Below the pieces are notes generated by a model. It saw nothing but the letters and a program-made list of their open reading frames with translations. It did no database searches and was not told where the DNA came from. Of a stretch of 52,310 bases of DNA, positions 41,589 to 49,490 are shown one piece after another (the stretch's first letter is position 1; each line of letters starts with the position of its first letter). This stretch comes from an uncultured Drancourtella sp. (lineage in GTDB: Bacteria > Bacillota > Clostridia > Lachnospirales > Lachnospiraceae): assembly GCA_937880845.1 (NCBI GenBank), contig CALFLL010000019.1, forward strand, positions 1 through 52,310. The letters are read 5' to 3'. Position numbers and translations under genes: made by a program.

Positions 41589-42395
41589 ATGAAATATCAA
41601 GTGCTTGTCTTGGACCTTGACGGTACTCTGACAAACTCACAAAAACAAATTACGCCGGCCACAAAAAAAGCGCTCATTGATATTCAGGAAAGAGGGAAAA
41701 AAGTGGTACTTGCAAGCGGGCGTCCTACACAGGGCGTCCTTCCTCTTGCCAAGCTTTTAAAGCTGGATTATTTCGGAAGTTACATTCTCGCTTTTAACGG
41801 CGGCCGAATCATTGACTGTAAAAACGGACAGATCATCTACAACAAAACTCTTCCGAAAAGCATTACTCGACCGTTGTTTGATATCGTCCAAAAATACGAT
41901 GCGGACATCATCGCCTATACGGACCAAGGACTAATTTCCGGCATCAGACCAAATGAATACACAAAACTGGAATCTCGCATCAACAATATGCCGATCCTCC
42001 GTGTAGACAATTTTATGGATTACATCGATGAAAACAATAACAAGTTCCTTATCACAGGCGAACCTGATATAATCGCATCTATAAAAGCCGAAACAACCCT
42101 CCGCTTCCGCGGACTTTTAAATATTTACTGCTCAGAACCATTCTTCTTGGAAATCATGCCACAAAATATCGACAAGGCATACTCCCTCCAGAAACTTCTG
42201 AACAGTATCGGCATGACCGCAGAGGAAATGATCTGCTGTGGCGACGGCTATAACGATATCTCCATGATCGAAGCAGCCGGTCTCGGCGTTGCCATGCGAA
42301 ATGCACAGCCACTCGTATTGGAAAAAGCCGATTACATCACAAAGTCAAACGACGAAGACGGTATTCTTCATGTTATTACGGAATTTATGCTTTAG
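41589..42395 (+). CDS. Cof-type HAD phosphatase
   Basis: This 268-residue protein is a class IIB HAD hydrolase of the Cof/YbhA group. Motif I is LDLDGTLTNS at residue 8, motif II LASGRPTQG near 42, a cap domain spans about 85-190, and motif IV is GDGYNDISMIEAAGLGVAM near 218. Such enzymes act on sugar phosphates, pyridoxal phosphate or flavin phosphates; the substrate is not predictable. It follows murF by 45 bases and is the last gene of the plus-strand run. A perfect palindrome follows in place of an ordinary terminator. Confidence 0.9.
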   Translation: MKYQVLVLDLDGTLTNSQKQITPATKKALIDIQERGKKVVLASGRPTQGVLPLAKLLKLDYFGSYILAFNGGRIIDCKNGQIIYNKTLPKSITRPLFDIVQKYDADIIAYTDQGLISGIRPNEYTKLESRINNMPILRVDNFMDYIDENNNKFLITGEPDIIASIKAETTLRFRGLLNIYCSEPFFLEIMPQNIDKAYSLQKLLNSIGMTAEEMICCGDGYNDISMIEAAGLGVAMRNAQPLVLEKADYITKSNDEDGILHVITEFML

Positions 42396-42406
42396 TTTAT
42401 GAAAGC

Positions 42407-42440
42407 GGGGACGTGTTCCGATGCATCGGAACACGTCCCC
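42407..42440. repeat. Perfect 34-base palindrome between convergent genes
   Basis: GGGGACGTGTTCCGATG (42407-42423) is followed directly by its exact reverse complement (42424-42440), with no loop. Partial pairing continues outside (AAG with CTT). No T tract follows closely, so it is not a typical terminator. GC-rich hairpins of this GGGGAC type resemble REP-like elements mobilised by RAYT transposases; I see only one copy here. Confidence 0.8.
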
Positions 42441-42447
42441 ACTTAAC

Positions 42448-43482
42448 TTATTGCTCAATTTTTTTACATAAAATATGGCGTATAAGACCACCGTATTTTT
42501 CTTTTGTTGCCATGATTTTGTAGCCTCTTTTTATGACATTTTGCAGGCTGTATCGGTTATCCGGATGTACCGTAGCCATGAGATAAACAAATCCTCTTTT
42601 TTTCAATTCTTCTTCACACTTTTCCATCATGAGATCCTGAAGATGGTATCCTCGGAAAGACGGTGATACAACCGCCATGTCCATATGTGCGGTAAATGCC
42701 CTCTGTTCTTTTGTGTATCCCAGATCATATCCCATGTTCCGCTTGTCTTCTCCCGGTATGTCTACCAGAAAGCATCCTGCGACCGTCCCATCTTCTGTCT
42801 GTGCGATAACAGCAAAACCTTCTCCGTTATCTGCAAAGCGTTCCTGCATAAATTCCCTGTCATCTACTGCAAACCATTCCGGGTACTCTATCTTTTTTTG
42901 TATTTCTTCCAACAGTTCCATCACCGGATCAAGGTCTGCTTCCCCGGCGAATCGAATCTGAAAAGTATGATTTTGTTCTTTCCGTGCCGCTTTTTCATAT
43001 TCCTGCTTTGTATTTTCATCAAAGCACACCATGATCACTTCTTCTACCATACTTTGAATTTTTAAGAATTCCTGTATTGTTTTGACTGCAACAGATGCCG
43101 CTTTTTCCAGAGGAAATCCGTAGATTCCGGTACTGATGGATGGAAATGCCACAGTTTTGCATCCGTTTTCTGCGGCAAGTTTCAAACTGTTTCGATAACA
43201 GGAAGCAAGAAGCTCTGCTTCTCCGTTTTCTCCTCCCCGATAAACCGGCCCCGGTGTATGAATGACAAAACGTGCCGGAAGATTGTATCCTTTTGTAATC
43301 TTTGCTTCTCCTGTACGGCATCCGTTTAATGTCCTGCATTCCAAAAGAAGCTTTGGCCCCGCTGCCCGATGTATGGCTCCGTCTACTCCCCCTCCGCCAA
43401 GAAGCGACGTATTTGCTGCATTTACAATGGCATCTACATGATATGTCGTAATATCGCCCTTTTCAATTTTCAATCTTCCCAT
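42448..43482 (-). CDS. Macrodomain-GNAT acetyltransferase fusion
   Basis: This 344-residue protein joins two enzymes. Residues 1-165 are a MacroD-type macrodomain (VDAIVNAANTSLLGGGGVDGAIHRAAG near 16, PSISTGIYGFP near 118), which removes ADP-ribose from proteins or deacetylates O-acetyl-ADP-ribose. Residues 175-340 are a GNAT domain (DMAVVSPSFRGYHLQDLMM near 268, VHPDNRYSLQNVIKRGY near 304). The start is ATG at 43482, with GGGAG 8 bases upstream; the TTG five codons earlier overlaps that site. It overlaps the end of the HAD gene by 13 bases. Linked reversal of two acyl or ADP-ribosyl marks is inference. Confidence 0.88.
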   Translation of the reverse strand: MGRLKIEKGDITTYHVDAIVNAANTSLLGGGGVDGAIHRAAGPKLLLECRTLNGCRTGEAKITKGYNLPARFVIHTPGPVYRGGENGEAELLASCYRNSLKLAAENGCKTVAFPSISTGIYGFPLEKAASVAVKTIQEFLKIQSMVEEVIMVCFDENTKQEYEKAARKEQNHTFQIRFAGEADLDPVMELLEEIQKKIEYPEWFAVDDREFMQERFADNGEGFAVIAQTEDGTVAGCFLVDIPGEDKRNMGYDLGYTKEQRAFTAHMDMAVVSPSFRGYHLQDLMMEKCEEELKKRGFVYLMATVHPDNRYSLQNVIKRGYKIMATKEKYGGLIRHILCKKIEQ

Positions 43483-44141
43483 GATGTTTTCTCCCAATCT
43501 TTTACAATCTTTGGTATATCACGGATGGAATCTGCTTTATAATCCAGCATTTTTTTCGTTTCCTCATCAGGCTGAGTCAAATCCGGAATCATGACTACAT
43601 GACAGCCTGCCGTATATGCAGCCCGGATTCCGTTAGGAGAATCTTCTACCGCAATACACTCAGATGTTTTTTTCCCAATCCTTTCACAGGCATAAAGATA
43701 TACATCCGGATATGGCTTTCCTCGTTCTACCATCGTGGCACAGATGACATCGTCAAAAAAATCATAAATCCCTATTTTTGTCAGATAGTCTTTTGCCCGT
43801 TCTTCATCCGTGGCGGTTACGACTGCAATCTCATAGCCCATCTTTTTCAACTTCGGAAGCACTTCATCTACCCCGTCCTTTTTTTCAAGCCCGTTTTTTT
43901 CCAGATGCCCTTTCATGATTTCCTTTCTTCTTGCCCGGATTTTCCGGTAATCTTCCTGGCTTCCGTGCTTTTCGGCGAAAAACGGTGCTGCAAACTTACT
44001 TGCAAAACTCCGGTACTGATACGACTCTTCTTCGGTTATTACAATGCCGTATTCAGCTGCTGCCTGTCTCCAGAATTTTGTCAAATATTTTTCGGTATCG
44101 ATTAAAACACCATCCATGTCAAACAATATTGCCTGTATCAT
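43470..44141 (-). CDS. HAD-superfamily hydrolase, beta-phosphoglucomutase-like
   Basis: This 223-residue HAD subfamily IA protein has motif I FDMDGVLIDTEK at residue 8, a four-helix cap (about 18-85), VVTATDEERAKDYL near 103 and the final VEDSPNGIRAAYTAGC near 168. The pattern fits sugar-phosphate phosphatases and beta-phosphoglucomutases. It follows the GH32-like gene by 13 bases and is coupled to the macrodomain gene. A link with sugar-phosphate handling is suggested by the GH32-like neighbour. Confidence 0.88.
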   Translation of the reverse strand: MIQAILFDMDGVLIDTEKYLTKFWRQAAAEYGIVITEEESYQYRSFASKFAAPFFAEKHGSQEDYRKIRARRKEIMKGHLEKNGLEKKDGVDEVLPKLKKMGYEIAVVTATDEERAKDYLTKIGIYDFFDDVICATMVERGKPYPDVYLYACERIGKKTSECIAVEDSPNGIRAAYTAGCHVVMIPDLTQPDEETKKMLDYKADSIRDIPKIVKDWEKTSWED

Positions 44142-44154
44142 ATCTTTCCCTTTT

Positions 44155-45765
44155 CTACCATATATTTTTCATCTTTTCCACCGTAAGCTGCTCTACTTCT
44201 CCCTCTGCACTTACATGAAGTTCAAAGTTTCCTGCTTCCGAATTCTGAGAAAATTTTTTTGTTCCTGCGGACTGCCCACCGTTTAAATAAACCTCGCATA
44301 CATTCCGATCTACAAATATTTCCACTTCCGTTGCACCATTAATGTCTGCCGGACAGAACATATTTTTTGCTCCCATTCCTACCGTATGGAAGCGGATGTT
44401 TCCATCCTTTTGTTCCAGATAAAGCTTTCGGTTTTTCCATTTATATAAAGTCATCCGAAAATCAGATGCTTTCTGAAGCTTTAAAACGACATGATAACAA
44501 TTACCGCGTATATTTTCCAGATTCACATTTTTTTCCGTTCCTTTATAAATCGTTTCTTGCATAAGGTTATAAACTGTTCTGACCGGATTCTGATAGAGCC
44601 GATTATCTTTCAAATGGATTACCCTCGGAATACTAACGATTCCACCCGTGCCACCGATACATCCGATCACTGTTTTTCCTTCTTTGGTTTCAATGGAATG
44701 GATTCCGCCAAGTTCTCCGCCAAAATCATACATTCCCTTTGTTTCTTCATAAAACCGGTCTTCTACCCATTCTCCGATATGATAATAGGAAGGATTAACT
44801 CGTCCCACTTCATCTTTATACCCACTGTACGTAACAGTCAGAACATACTTCCCGTCAAGCCGAAATAAATCCGGAGATTCCGGTAAAAAATCCCCTCTTC
44901 CGTGAAAAACAGAGCCTTCATATATCCAATGACTTACGTTCGTGGATTTATAAAGTACAACAGCCGGGCAGGAATGGATTCTCGTTCCCAGAAGCATTTT
45001 ATATTCGTTGTTTTCTTTAAATACATTGGGATCACAAAATCTTTCTTCAATCTCTTCATCCGGTTTGGGAATCAATGTAGTTTCCCTTTCAAAATGCACT
45101 CCATCCCAGCTTTCTGTCATCACCTGATATTCCAACAATTCCTCCGGATATTTTCTTTTGGAAATGTGTCTTGTAAAAAACAGCCGGAGTTTTTGTTCTT
45201 CATCAATAAAAGCATGTCCTCCAAAAACTCCTCCCGTCAACTGCGGTGTGTCCAGGATTTCCTTCTGCGGCTCCATGCATACCGGAAGATGCACCCAGCG
45301 AATCAAGTCTTTACTTACCGCATGTCCCCAGTATATCTCATCCGGCTCCTCCGAAAACGGATTAAATAAATAAAACAGGTGATAATAATTCCGGTAAAAA
45401 CAAAAGCCGCATGGATGTCCCATATATCCTTTTGGCGACATGAAATGATATTGACTGCGGTTCGGAGTATCATACCATGCTTTCATATCCGGTTTTTCAT
45501 AAAGTGTTTCTCCCTCAATAAGACAGATTCCTCTATCCATCATCTGCTCACAATCGCTTAAATACGCATAAGAAATCTCACAATCTTCCAATGTCAATTC
45601 ATATGTCGTTCCTTGAGTCACTGCTATTTTCATCCATTTCCGATACTGCGTGATTCTCATAATCTTTCGTACACTGCCGGATACCATATAAATGGTTCCT
45701 GTCTTACCCGGTTCTGTTTTTATAAATAATTCCAGTTGTCTGTATTTTTGTGTATTAAATTTCAT
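44155..45765 (-). CDS. GH32-like protein with the catalytic nucleophile replaced
   Basis: This 536-residue protein has an N-terminal beta domain (1-95), a five-bladed propeller like GH32 (about 100-400; HLFYLFNPFS, WGHAVSKDLIRW) and a C-terminal beta-sandwich (410-536). GH32 enzymes cleave fructosides with an Asp nucleophile in WxNDPNG. Here the aligned stretch reads GYMGHPCG: Asp is His-117, and both Asn are Gly and Cys. The transition-state Asp-245 (CDPNVF) and acid/base Glu-296 (PESPDLF) are kept. There is no signal peptide. It may be inactive, a binding protein or an altered-mechanism enzyme. GGGAGG precedes ATG by 7 bases. It heads the unit with the HAD and macrodomain genes. Confidence 0.78.
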   Translation of the reverse strand: MKFNTQKYRQLELFIKTEPGKTGTIYMVSGSVRKIMRITQYRKWMKIAVTQGTTYELTLEDCEISYAYLSDCEQMMDRGICLIEGETLYEKPDMKAWYDTPNRSQYHFMSPKGYMGHPCGFCFYRNYYHLFYLFNPFSEEPDEIYWGHAVSKDLIRWVHLPVCMEPQKEILDTPQLTGGVFGGHAFIDEEQKLRLFFTRHISKRKYPEELLEYQVMTESWDGVHFERETTLIPKPDEEIEERFCDPNVFKENNEYKMLLGTRIHSCPAVVLYKSTNVSHWIYEGSVFHGRGDFLPESPDLFRLDGKYVLTVTYSGYKDEVGRVNPSYYHIGEWVEDRFYEETKGMYDFGGELGGIHSIETKEGKTVIGCIGGTGGIVSIPRVIHLKDNRLYQNPVRTVYNLMQETIYKGTEKNVNLENIRGNCYHVVLKLQKASDFRMTLYKWKNRKLYLEQKDGNIRFHTVGMGAKNMFCPADINGATEVEIFVDRNVCEVYLNGGQSAGTKKFSQNSEAGNFELHVSAEGEVEQLTVEKMKNIW

Positions 45766-45831
45766 TTATCTTCCTCCCGTCCGGAAACGTGATCCGATCA
45801 ATTAGTTATAGTTTATCATAAATTTCTCTAT

Positions 45832-45890
45832 AAAAAAAGCGACATCCTTTTGGAACCATCCGCAAACTGTATCCAAAAAGATATCGCTTT
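45832..45890 (-). terminator. Long terminator of the DUF2007 gene
   Basis: Nineteen-base arms (45836-45854 and 45872-45890) pair with two mismatches. On the minus strand a run of seven T follows. It lies 11 bases after the stop at 45902. Confidence 0.82.
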
Positions 45891-45901
45891 CTTCCCGTTA
45901 C

Positions 45902-46300
45902 CTAACTTATGACAGATGAAATAACACCAAAAACAATGGCTCCAAACAATAAGATCAGTACAATAATCAATCCAATCTGTACCCAGGCCGGATACCTTTT
46001 TGTGTCTGATGAAATTTCATCTTCCGCTTTTACTTCCAGTTCCGCCTCCTGCATGACTGCGTCAATAATATTTTTTGCTTTTTCCGCATCCAACTCATCT
46101 ACATAAATTTTTTCCCCGTAAATGGAGTTTCCCGCATAAACGTCCATAACGCCACCGGAACCACTTGCCTCTCTGTAACCCTGAATCTGATTTTTCTGAA
46201 GTGCTTCCAGAAGCATTTCCGCTTCTACCCTGTCTCCGGCAGTATAAATACATACCGGCTTCATGGCCTCCATCACATCCGCTTTCTTCTTTGCTTCCAT
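45902..46300 (-). CDS. DUF2007-type protein with C-terminal membrane helix
   Basis: This 132-residue protein has a DUF2007-like N-domain (about 12-85; VCIYTAGDRVEAEMLLEAL, IYGEKIYVDELDAEKAKNII), a short acidic linker and one C-terminal membrane helix (about 105-128). DUF2007 is a small ferredoxin-like fold linked to signalling or trafficking of proteins; function is not known. AAAGGGG lies 7 bases before ATG. It is monocistronic with its own strong promoter and terminator, divergent from the SPFH gene. Confidence 0.78.
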   Translation of the reverse strand: MEAKKKADVMEAMKPVCIYTAGDRVEAEMLLEALQKNQIQGYREASGSGGVMDVYAGNSIYGEKIYVDELDAEKAKNIIDAVMQEAELEVKAEDEISSDTKRYPAWVQIGLIIVLILLFGAIVFGVISSVIS

Positions 46301-46350
46301 AAAAACACCCCTTTTCTATATAACTTTTCAGAATAACATTCGTTACATAT

Positions 46351-46379
46351 AGTATAGTGTTTTTTCTTTCTTTTATCAA
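46351..46379 (-). promoter_or_regulatory. Promoter of the DUF2007 gene
   Basis: The minus strand has TTGATA (46374-46379) and TATACT (46351-46356) with a 17-base spacer. Confidence 0.7.
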
Positions 46380-46428
46380 TATTTTTTGCTATTTTCCGAC
46401 TTTTTATCCTGTTTTTTTCTTTTACCTA

Positions 46429-46457
46429 TTGACTAATCTCCAATTTGGTTTTATTAT
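46429..46457 (+). promoter_or_regulatory. Promoter of the SPFH/ribbon-helix-helix unit
   Basis: TTGACT (46429-46434) and TATTAT (46452-46457) have a 17-base spacer. The predicted start near 46463 falls within an inverted repeat. The ribosome site GAGGAGG is at 46494-46500. Confidence 0.7.
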
Positions 46458-46475
46458 GATATCAAAATAATATCA
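46457..46475. promoter_or_regulatory. Candidate operator over the SPFH transcription start
   Basis: TGATAT (46457-46462) and ATATCA (46470-46475) are perfect inverted arms with a 7-base spacer, overlapping the end of the -10 and the predicted +1. The unit encodes a ribbon-helix-helix protein, a fold that often binds such sites to control its own gene. Confidence 0.4.
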
Positions 46476-46508
46476 TTTTTATTTCTACTATATGAGGAGG
46501 AATTGTTT

Positions 46509-47498
46509 ATGGAAACAAAACAAAATATGATTCAAGAAGAAAAGATCCTGCATGCCGCAAACGGATTTTTTATGCTGTTTCTCGGTATTCTTATGATGGC
46601 TGCCGGTATTGTACTTGCAATCGTCGGTCCCGTACTTTCCAACCAGCAGAAAGTTTCCTCAGGACTTGGAATTTTTATTTGTGTTGCCGGTATTCTTTTA
46701 TTTATCGTATCTATCGTGGAATTATGTGGTTTAAAAATCCTCAATCCAAACGAAGCTCTTGTTTTTGCACTCTTTGGTAAATACCACGGCACTTTGGTAA
46801 AACCGGGATTTTACTGGGTTAATCCGTTTTGTACTGCCATCAGCCCGTCACAAGGCCGCAGCACCATGACCGTTGGCTCAAACGGACATGCTTCCGTCAA
46901 CATTGGAATGAAAAAGATTTCTCTCAAAACCATGACCCTGGACAATGCAAAACAGAAAGTCAACGATGAACTTGGAAATCCGGTAGAAATCGGAGCCGTT
47001 GTCATCTGGAAAGTGGTAAATCCTACAAAAGCAGTCATTAATGTAGAAAATTACAAAAATTATCTTTCTATCCAGTGCGATGCCATCATCCGAAATACCG
47101 CAAGAATGTATCCATATGATACAAACGAATACGGAGATGAAAAATCATTACGAGGAAGCAGCCAGGAAATTGCACAGATCATGAGCAAAGAACTTCAGGA
47201 AAAAGTATAAAATGCAGGAATCAAAATTATTGAAGTCCGCATCACTCATCTGGCATATGCTCCGGAAATCGCATCAGCCATGTTGCAAAGACAACAGGCA
47301 GCCGCCATCATCGATGCAAGACAGAAAATCGTAGAAGGTGCGGTAGGTATGGTCCAGATGGCTCTTGACAAACTCAATGAAAATGATATCGTAGAATTGG
47401 ACGAAGAAAGAAAGGCTGCAATGGTAAGTAATCTTCTCGTTGTTTTATGCGGAAATAAAGATGCACAACCAATCGTAAACAGCGGTACAATTTATTAA
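46509..47498 (+). pseudogene. SPFH/band-7 protein gene interrupted by an in-frame stop
   Basis: The frame begins at ATG 46509 (GAGGAGG 8 bases upstream) and encodes two membrane segments (about 17-40 and 48-70) and an SPFH domain (EALVFALFGKYHGTLVKPGFYWVNPF near 80, QCDAIIRNTARMY near 189). Codon 234 (47208-47210) is TAA. The same frame continues for 95 codons (NAGIKIIEVRITHLAYAPEI, then MLQRQQAAAIIDARQKIVEG) to TAA at 47496-47498, completing a typical SPFH protein of about 329 residues. The TAA stands where CAA or GAA is expected. Causes are a true nonsense change, a sequencing error or readthrough. A band-7 membrane scaffold role is family knowledge. Confidence 0.85.
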
Positions 47499-47523
47499 AT
47501 CAGATGAAAAGGTGTGACTCTTT

Positions 47524-47715
47524 TTGGAAAATAAGAATACAGATAAAGGAAAAGCCAAAAAGCAAGTTCCTTTAAGGCTTTCACAAAGCCTGTACAATGA
47601 AATCGCACGTTGGGCAGAAGATGACTTCCGTTCCATGAACGGTCAGATAGAATATCTTTTGACCGAGTGTGTAAAATATCGAAAACGTTCAACAAAAAAC
47701 GAGGATGTCGACTGA
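47524..47715 (+). CDS. Arc-type ribbon-helix-helix protein
   Basis: This 63-residue basic protein has a beta strand (KKQVPLRLSQSLYNEI, residues 12-27) and two helices (FRSMNGQIEYLLTECVKYRK), matching the Arc-type ribbon-helix-helix DNA-binding fold. The start is TTG at 47524 with AAAGGTG 9 bases upstream. It follows the SPFH frame by 25 bases and is probably co-transcribed. Self-repression through the repeat at 46457-46475 is inference. It is not accompanied by a toxin gene here. Confidence 0.8.
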   Translation: MENKNTDKGKAKKQVPLRLSQSLYNEIARWAEDDFRSMNGQIEYLLTECVKYRKRSTKNEDVD

Positions 47716-47727
47716 CTCCTCGTTTTT
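47695..47727. terminator. Bidirectional terminator between the RHH gene and mgtE
   Basis: Perfect 11-base arms (47695-47705 and 47717-47727), T-rich on both strands, overlapping the end of the RHH gene. It lies 8 bases from the mgtE stop. Confidence 0.85.
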
Positions 47728-47735
47728 GTTATGTA

Positions 47736-49070
47736 TTATGCAAGATTTAAAAGATGAGTGGCTACCTGGAAATAAATCATGATAGAACCTGCATCTACGA
47801 TGGTTGTAATCAGCGGAGCTGCCATAATAGCCGGGTCAAGATGCAGTTTCTTTGCAAACAGCGGAAGCATGCATCCGATGATCTTTGCCATTATAATAGT
47901 CGCAACCAGTGAAATGGCTATGATCACTGCCATCATCGGGTTATGATAACGGATTGTAATATAAATGCCGTTTGTGATGGCAAGCACAACCCCCACCATC
48001 AAAGCCACTCTGAACTCTTTAGCGATTACTCTGAAAATATCTTTAAATTGAATTTCTTCCAGGGCAATTCCTCTGATGATCAGTGTAGAGCTCTGGGAGC
48101 CGCAGTTTCCTCCGGTATCGGTTAACATCGGAATAAAGGAAACAAGAAGCGGAAGTGCGGCAAACGCTTTTTCGTAATGAGCAATGATCGTCTGTGTGAT
48201 CATCGCAGACAACATTAAAAACAAAAGCCATCCAATACGATTTTTCGCATGTGTAACAACCGATGTTTCAAAATAGGATGTTTCACTCGGATTTAACGCA
48301 TTCATAATTTCCATATCTTCTGTCGTTTCGTCAACAAGAACATCCATGGCATCGTCAACCGTTACGATCCCTACCATAAATCCCTGCATATCCAGTACCG
48401 GAAGTGCAAGAAGACCGTATTTTGAAAACAGCTTTGCCGTTTCTTCCTGGTCTGTATGGGTTGTTACGGAAATGATCTCCGTCTCCATTAATTCTTCCAT
48501 CGTCATATCATCTTCCATCGTCATCAGATCCTTGGCGGATACGATTCCGATGAGGCGTCTGTTTTCCAGTATATAACAAGTATAAATCGTTTCCTTATGT
48601 ATACCGGTTTCTTTGATGTGTTCCATTGCCTTTTTAACAGTTGTCGTTTTTTTAAGATCAACATACTCTGTTGTCATGATGCTTCCGGCACTGTCTTCCG
48701 GATAATTTAAGATTGTATTGATCTGATTTCTTTTCTCTTTGTCTACCTGATCCAGTATTCTTGTTACAAGGTTAGCCGGAAGCTCTTCCAGAAGATCCAC
48801 CGTATCATCCATATAAAGATCGTCCAAAAGTTCTTTCAGTTCTTTTTCCGTAAACATTTCAACCAGATACGCCTGCATCGAGTTGCTCATTTCTGCAAAT
48901 ACATCCGCTGCCTTTGACTTCTCGATCAGACGAAAAGCCTGAATCAGTTCCTTATCCTCTAAGTCCGCAAGGAGAGCCGCAATGTCTACCGTATTCATTA
49001 CTTCCAGAATACTTCTGACTGCTTTGAACTCCTTTTTCTGCAAAAGATCCATAAAAATCTGTTTGTTCAT
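47736..49070 (-). CDS. mgtE: Magnesium transporter MgtE
   Basis: This 444-residue magnesium channel has the full MgtE layout: an N-domain of helical repeats (1-130), a CBS pair (about 133-255, SIMTTEYVDLKK, IVSAKDLMTME, GIVTVDDAMDVL) that closes the pore when magnesium is high, a plug helix and five membrane helices (about 280-444). LTDTGGNCGSQSSTLIIRG near 320 and TIVDAGSIMIYF near the end line the pore. It is preceded by an M-box riboswitch, so transcription is turned off when magnesium is plentiful. AAGG lies 8 bases before ATG. Confidence 0.95.
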   Translation of the reverse strand: MNKQIFMDLLQKKEFKAVRSILEVMNTVDIAALLADLEDKELIQAFRLIEKSKAADVFAEMSNSMQAYLVEMFTEKELKELLDDLYMDDTVDLLEELPANLVTRILDQVDKEKRNQINTILNYPEDSAGSIMTTEYVDLKKTTTVKKAMEHIKETGIHKETIYTCYILENRRLIGIVSAKDLMTMEDDMTMEELMETEIISVTTHTDQEETAKLFSKYGLLALPVLDMQGFMVGIVTVDDAMDVLVDETTEDMEIMNALNPSETSYFETSVVTHAKNRIGWLLFLMLSAMITQTIIAHYEKAFAALPLLVSFIPMLTDTGGNCGSQSSTLIIRGIALEEIQFKDIFRVIAKEFRVALMVGVVLAITNGIYITIRYHNPMMAVIIAISLVATIIMAKIIGCMLPLFAKKLHLDPAIMAAPLITTIVDAGSIMIYFQVATHLLNLA

Positions 49071-49175
49071 AGCAATACCTTCTTTCTGTCTTTTGTTGTT
49101 TCATATCATACTTCGAGTCATAACCGGCTCCTGCATCCATTGCGCTCACCTGCCTTTCTTTCATAGTTTGGAAAA

Positions 49176-49208
49176 ATAAAAACCTCCCGGCAAAATAAAG
49201 CCTGGAGG
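49176..49208 (-). terminator. M-box expression-platform terminator
   Basis: Arms 49183-49191 and 49200-49208 pair on the minus strand (CCTCCaGGC with GCCgGGAGG, one mismatch), followed by TTTTTATTTTT. It directly follows the M-box aptamer and precedes mgtE by about 105 bases, so it is the switch that stops transcription. Confidence 0.8.
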
Positions 49209-49211
49209 ATA

Positions 49212-49388
49212 TGAGCATCTCTTATATTTTCACGTCCAAGCTTTAGTATCACAGGGCATATCAACTGCATTAGGATACGCCTTCTTTTTCCGACATATCC
49301 TGCTAACCAGCGCATTGTGTCTCCACAAATCTGCGGCAGCAATCTTAGGTCTCCCAAATCCCTGTGGTAACCTCACCTACCGAATTTT
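49212..49388 (-). promoter_or_regulatory. M-box (ykoK) magnesium riboswitch
   Basis: Read on the minus strand, the leader of mgtE contains the conserved M-box blocks: GTAGGTGAGG near the 5' end, TTGCTGCCGCAG, the GTTAGCAGG region, and near the 3' end ATGCAG, TATGCC and ACTAAAGCT. The order and spacing match the Bacillus mgtE (ykoK) leader. It binds magnesium and is followed by a terminator. Edges are approximate by about 10 bases. A perfect promoter lies just upstream. Confidence 0.88.
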
Positions 49389-49396
49389 CCTTTTTA

Positions 49397-49425
49397 ATAA
49401 TACTTCTCTTAAAAATAGTTGTCAA
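49397..49425 (-). promoter_or_regulatory. Promoter of the M-box/mgtE unit
   Basis: The minus strand has a perfect TTGACA (49420-49425) and TATTAT (49397-49402) with a 17-base spacer; the start near 49390 puts +1 at the aptamer 5' end. Confidence 0.8.
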
Positions 49426-49455
49426 GTTTTTATTTTCTTCTTTTCATTTCTGCTC

Positions 49456-49473
49456 TATACTATTAAATAGTAT
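49456..49473. promoter_or_regulatory. Inverted repeat over the response-regulator -10 region
   Basis: ATACTATT (49457-49464) and AATAGTAT (49466-49473) are perfect arms around one base, overlapping TATACT (49456-49461), a likely -10 of the response-regulator gene. It lies 18 bases before the GTG start. It could be an operator or a chance AT-rich palindrome. Confidence 0.35.
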
Positions 49474-49490
49474 GAAAAGGAGTTGATATT

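Noticed and set aside
47524..47715. Antitoxin of a toxin-antitoxin pair
   Set aside because: No toxin-sized gene lies beside it; the only partner is the SPFH gene, so a plain ribbon-helix-helix regulator is the safer call.
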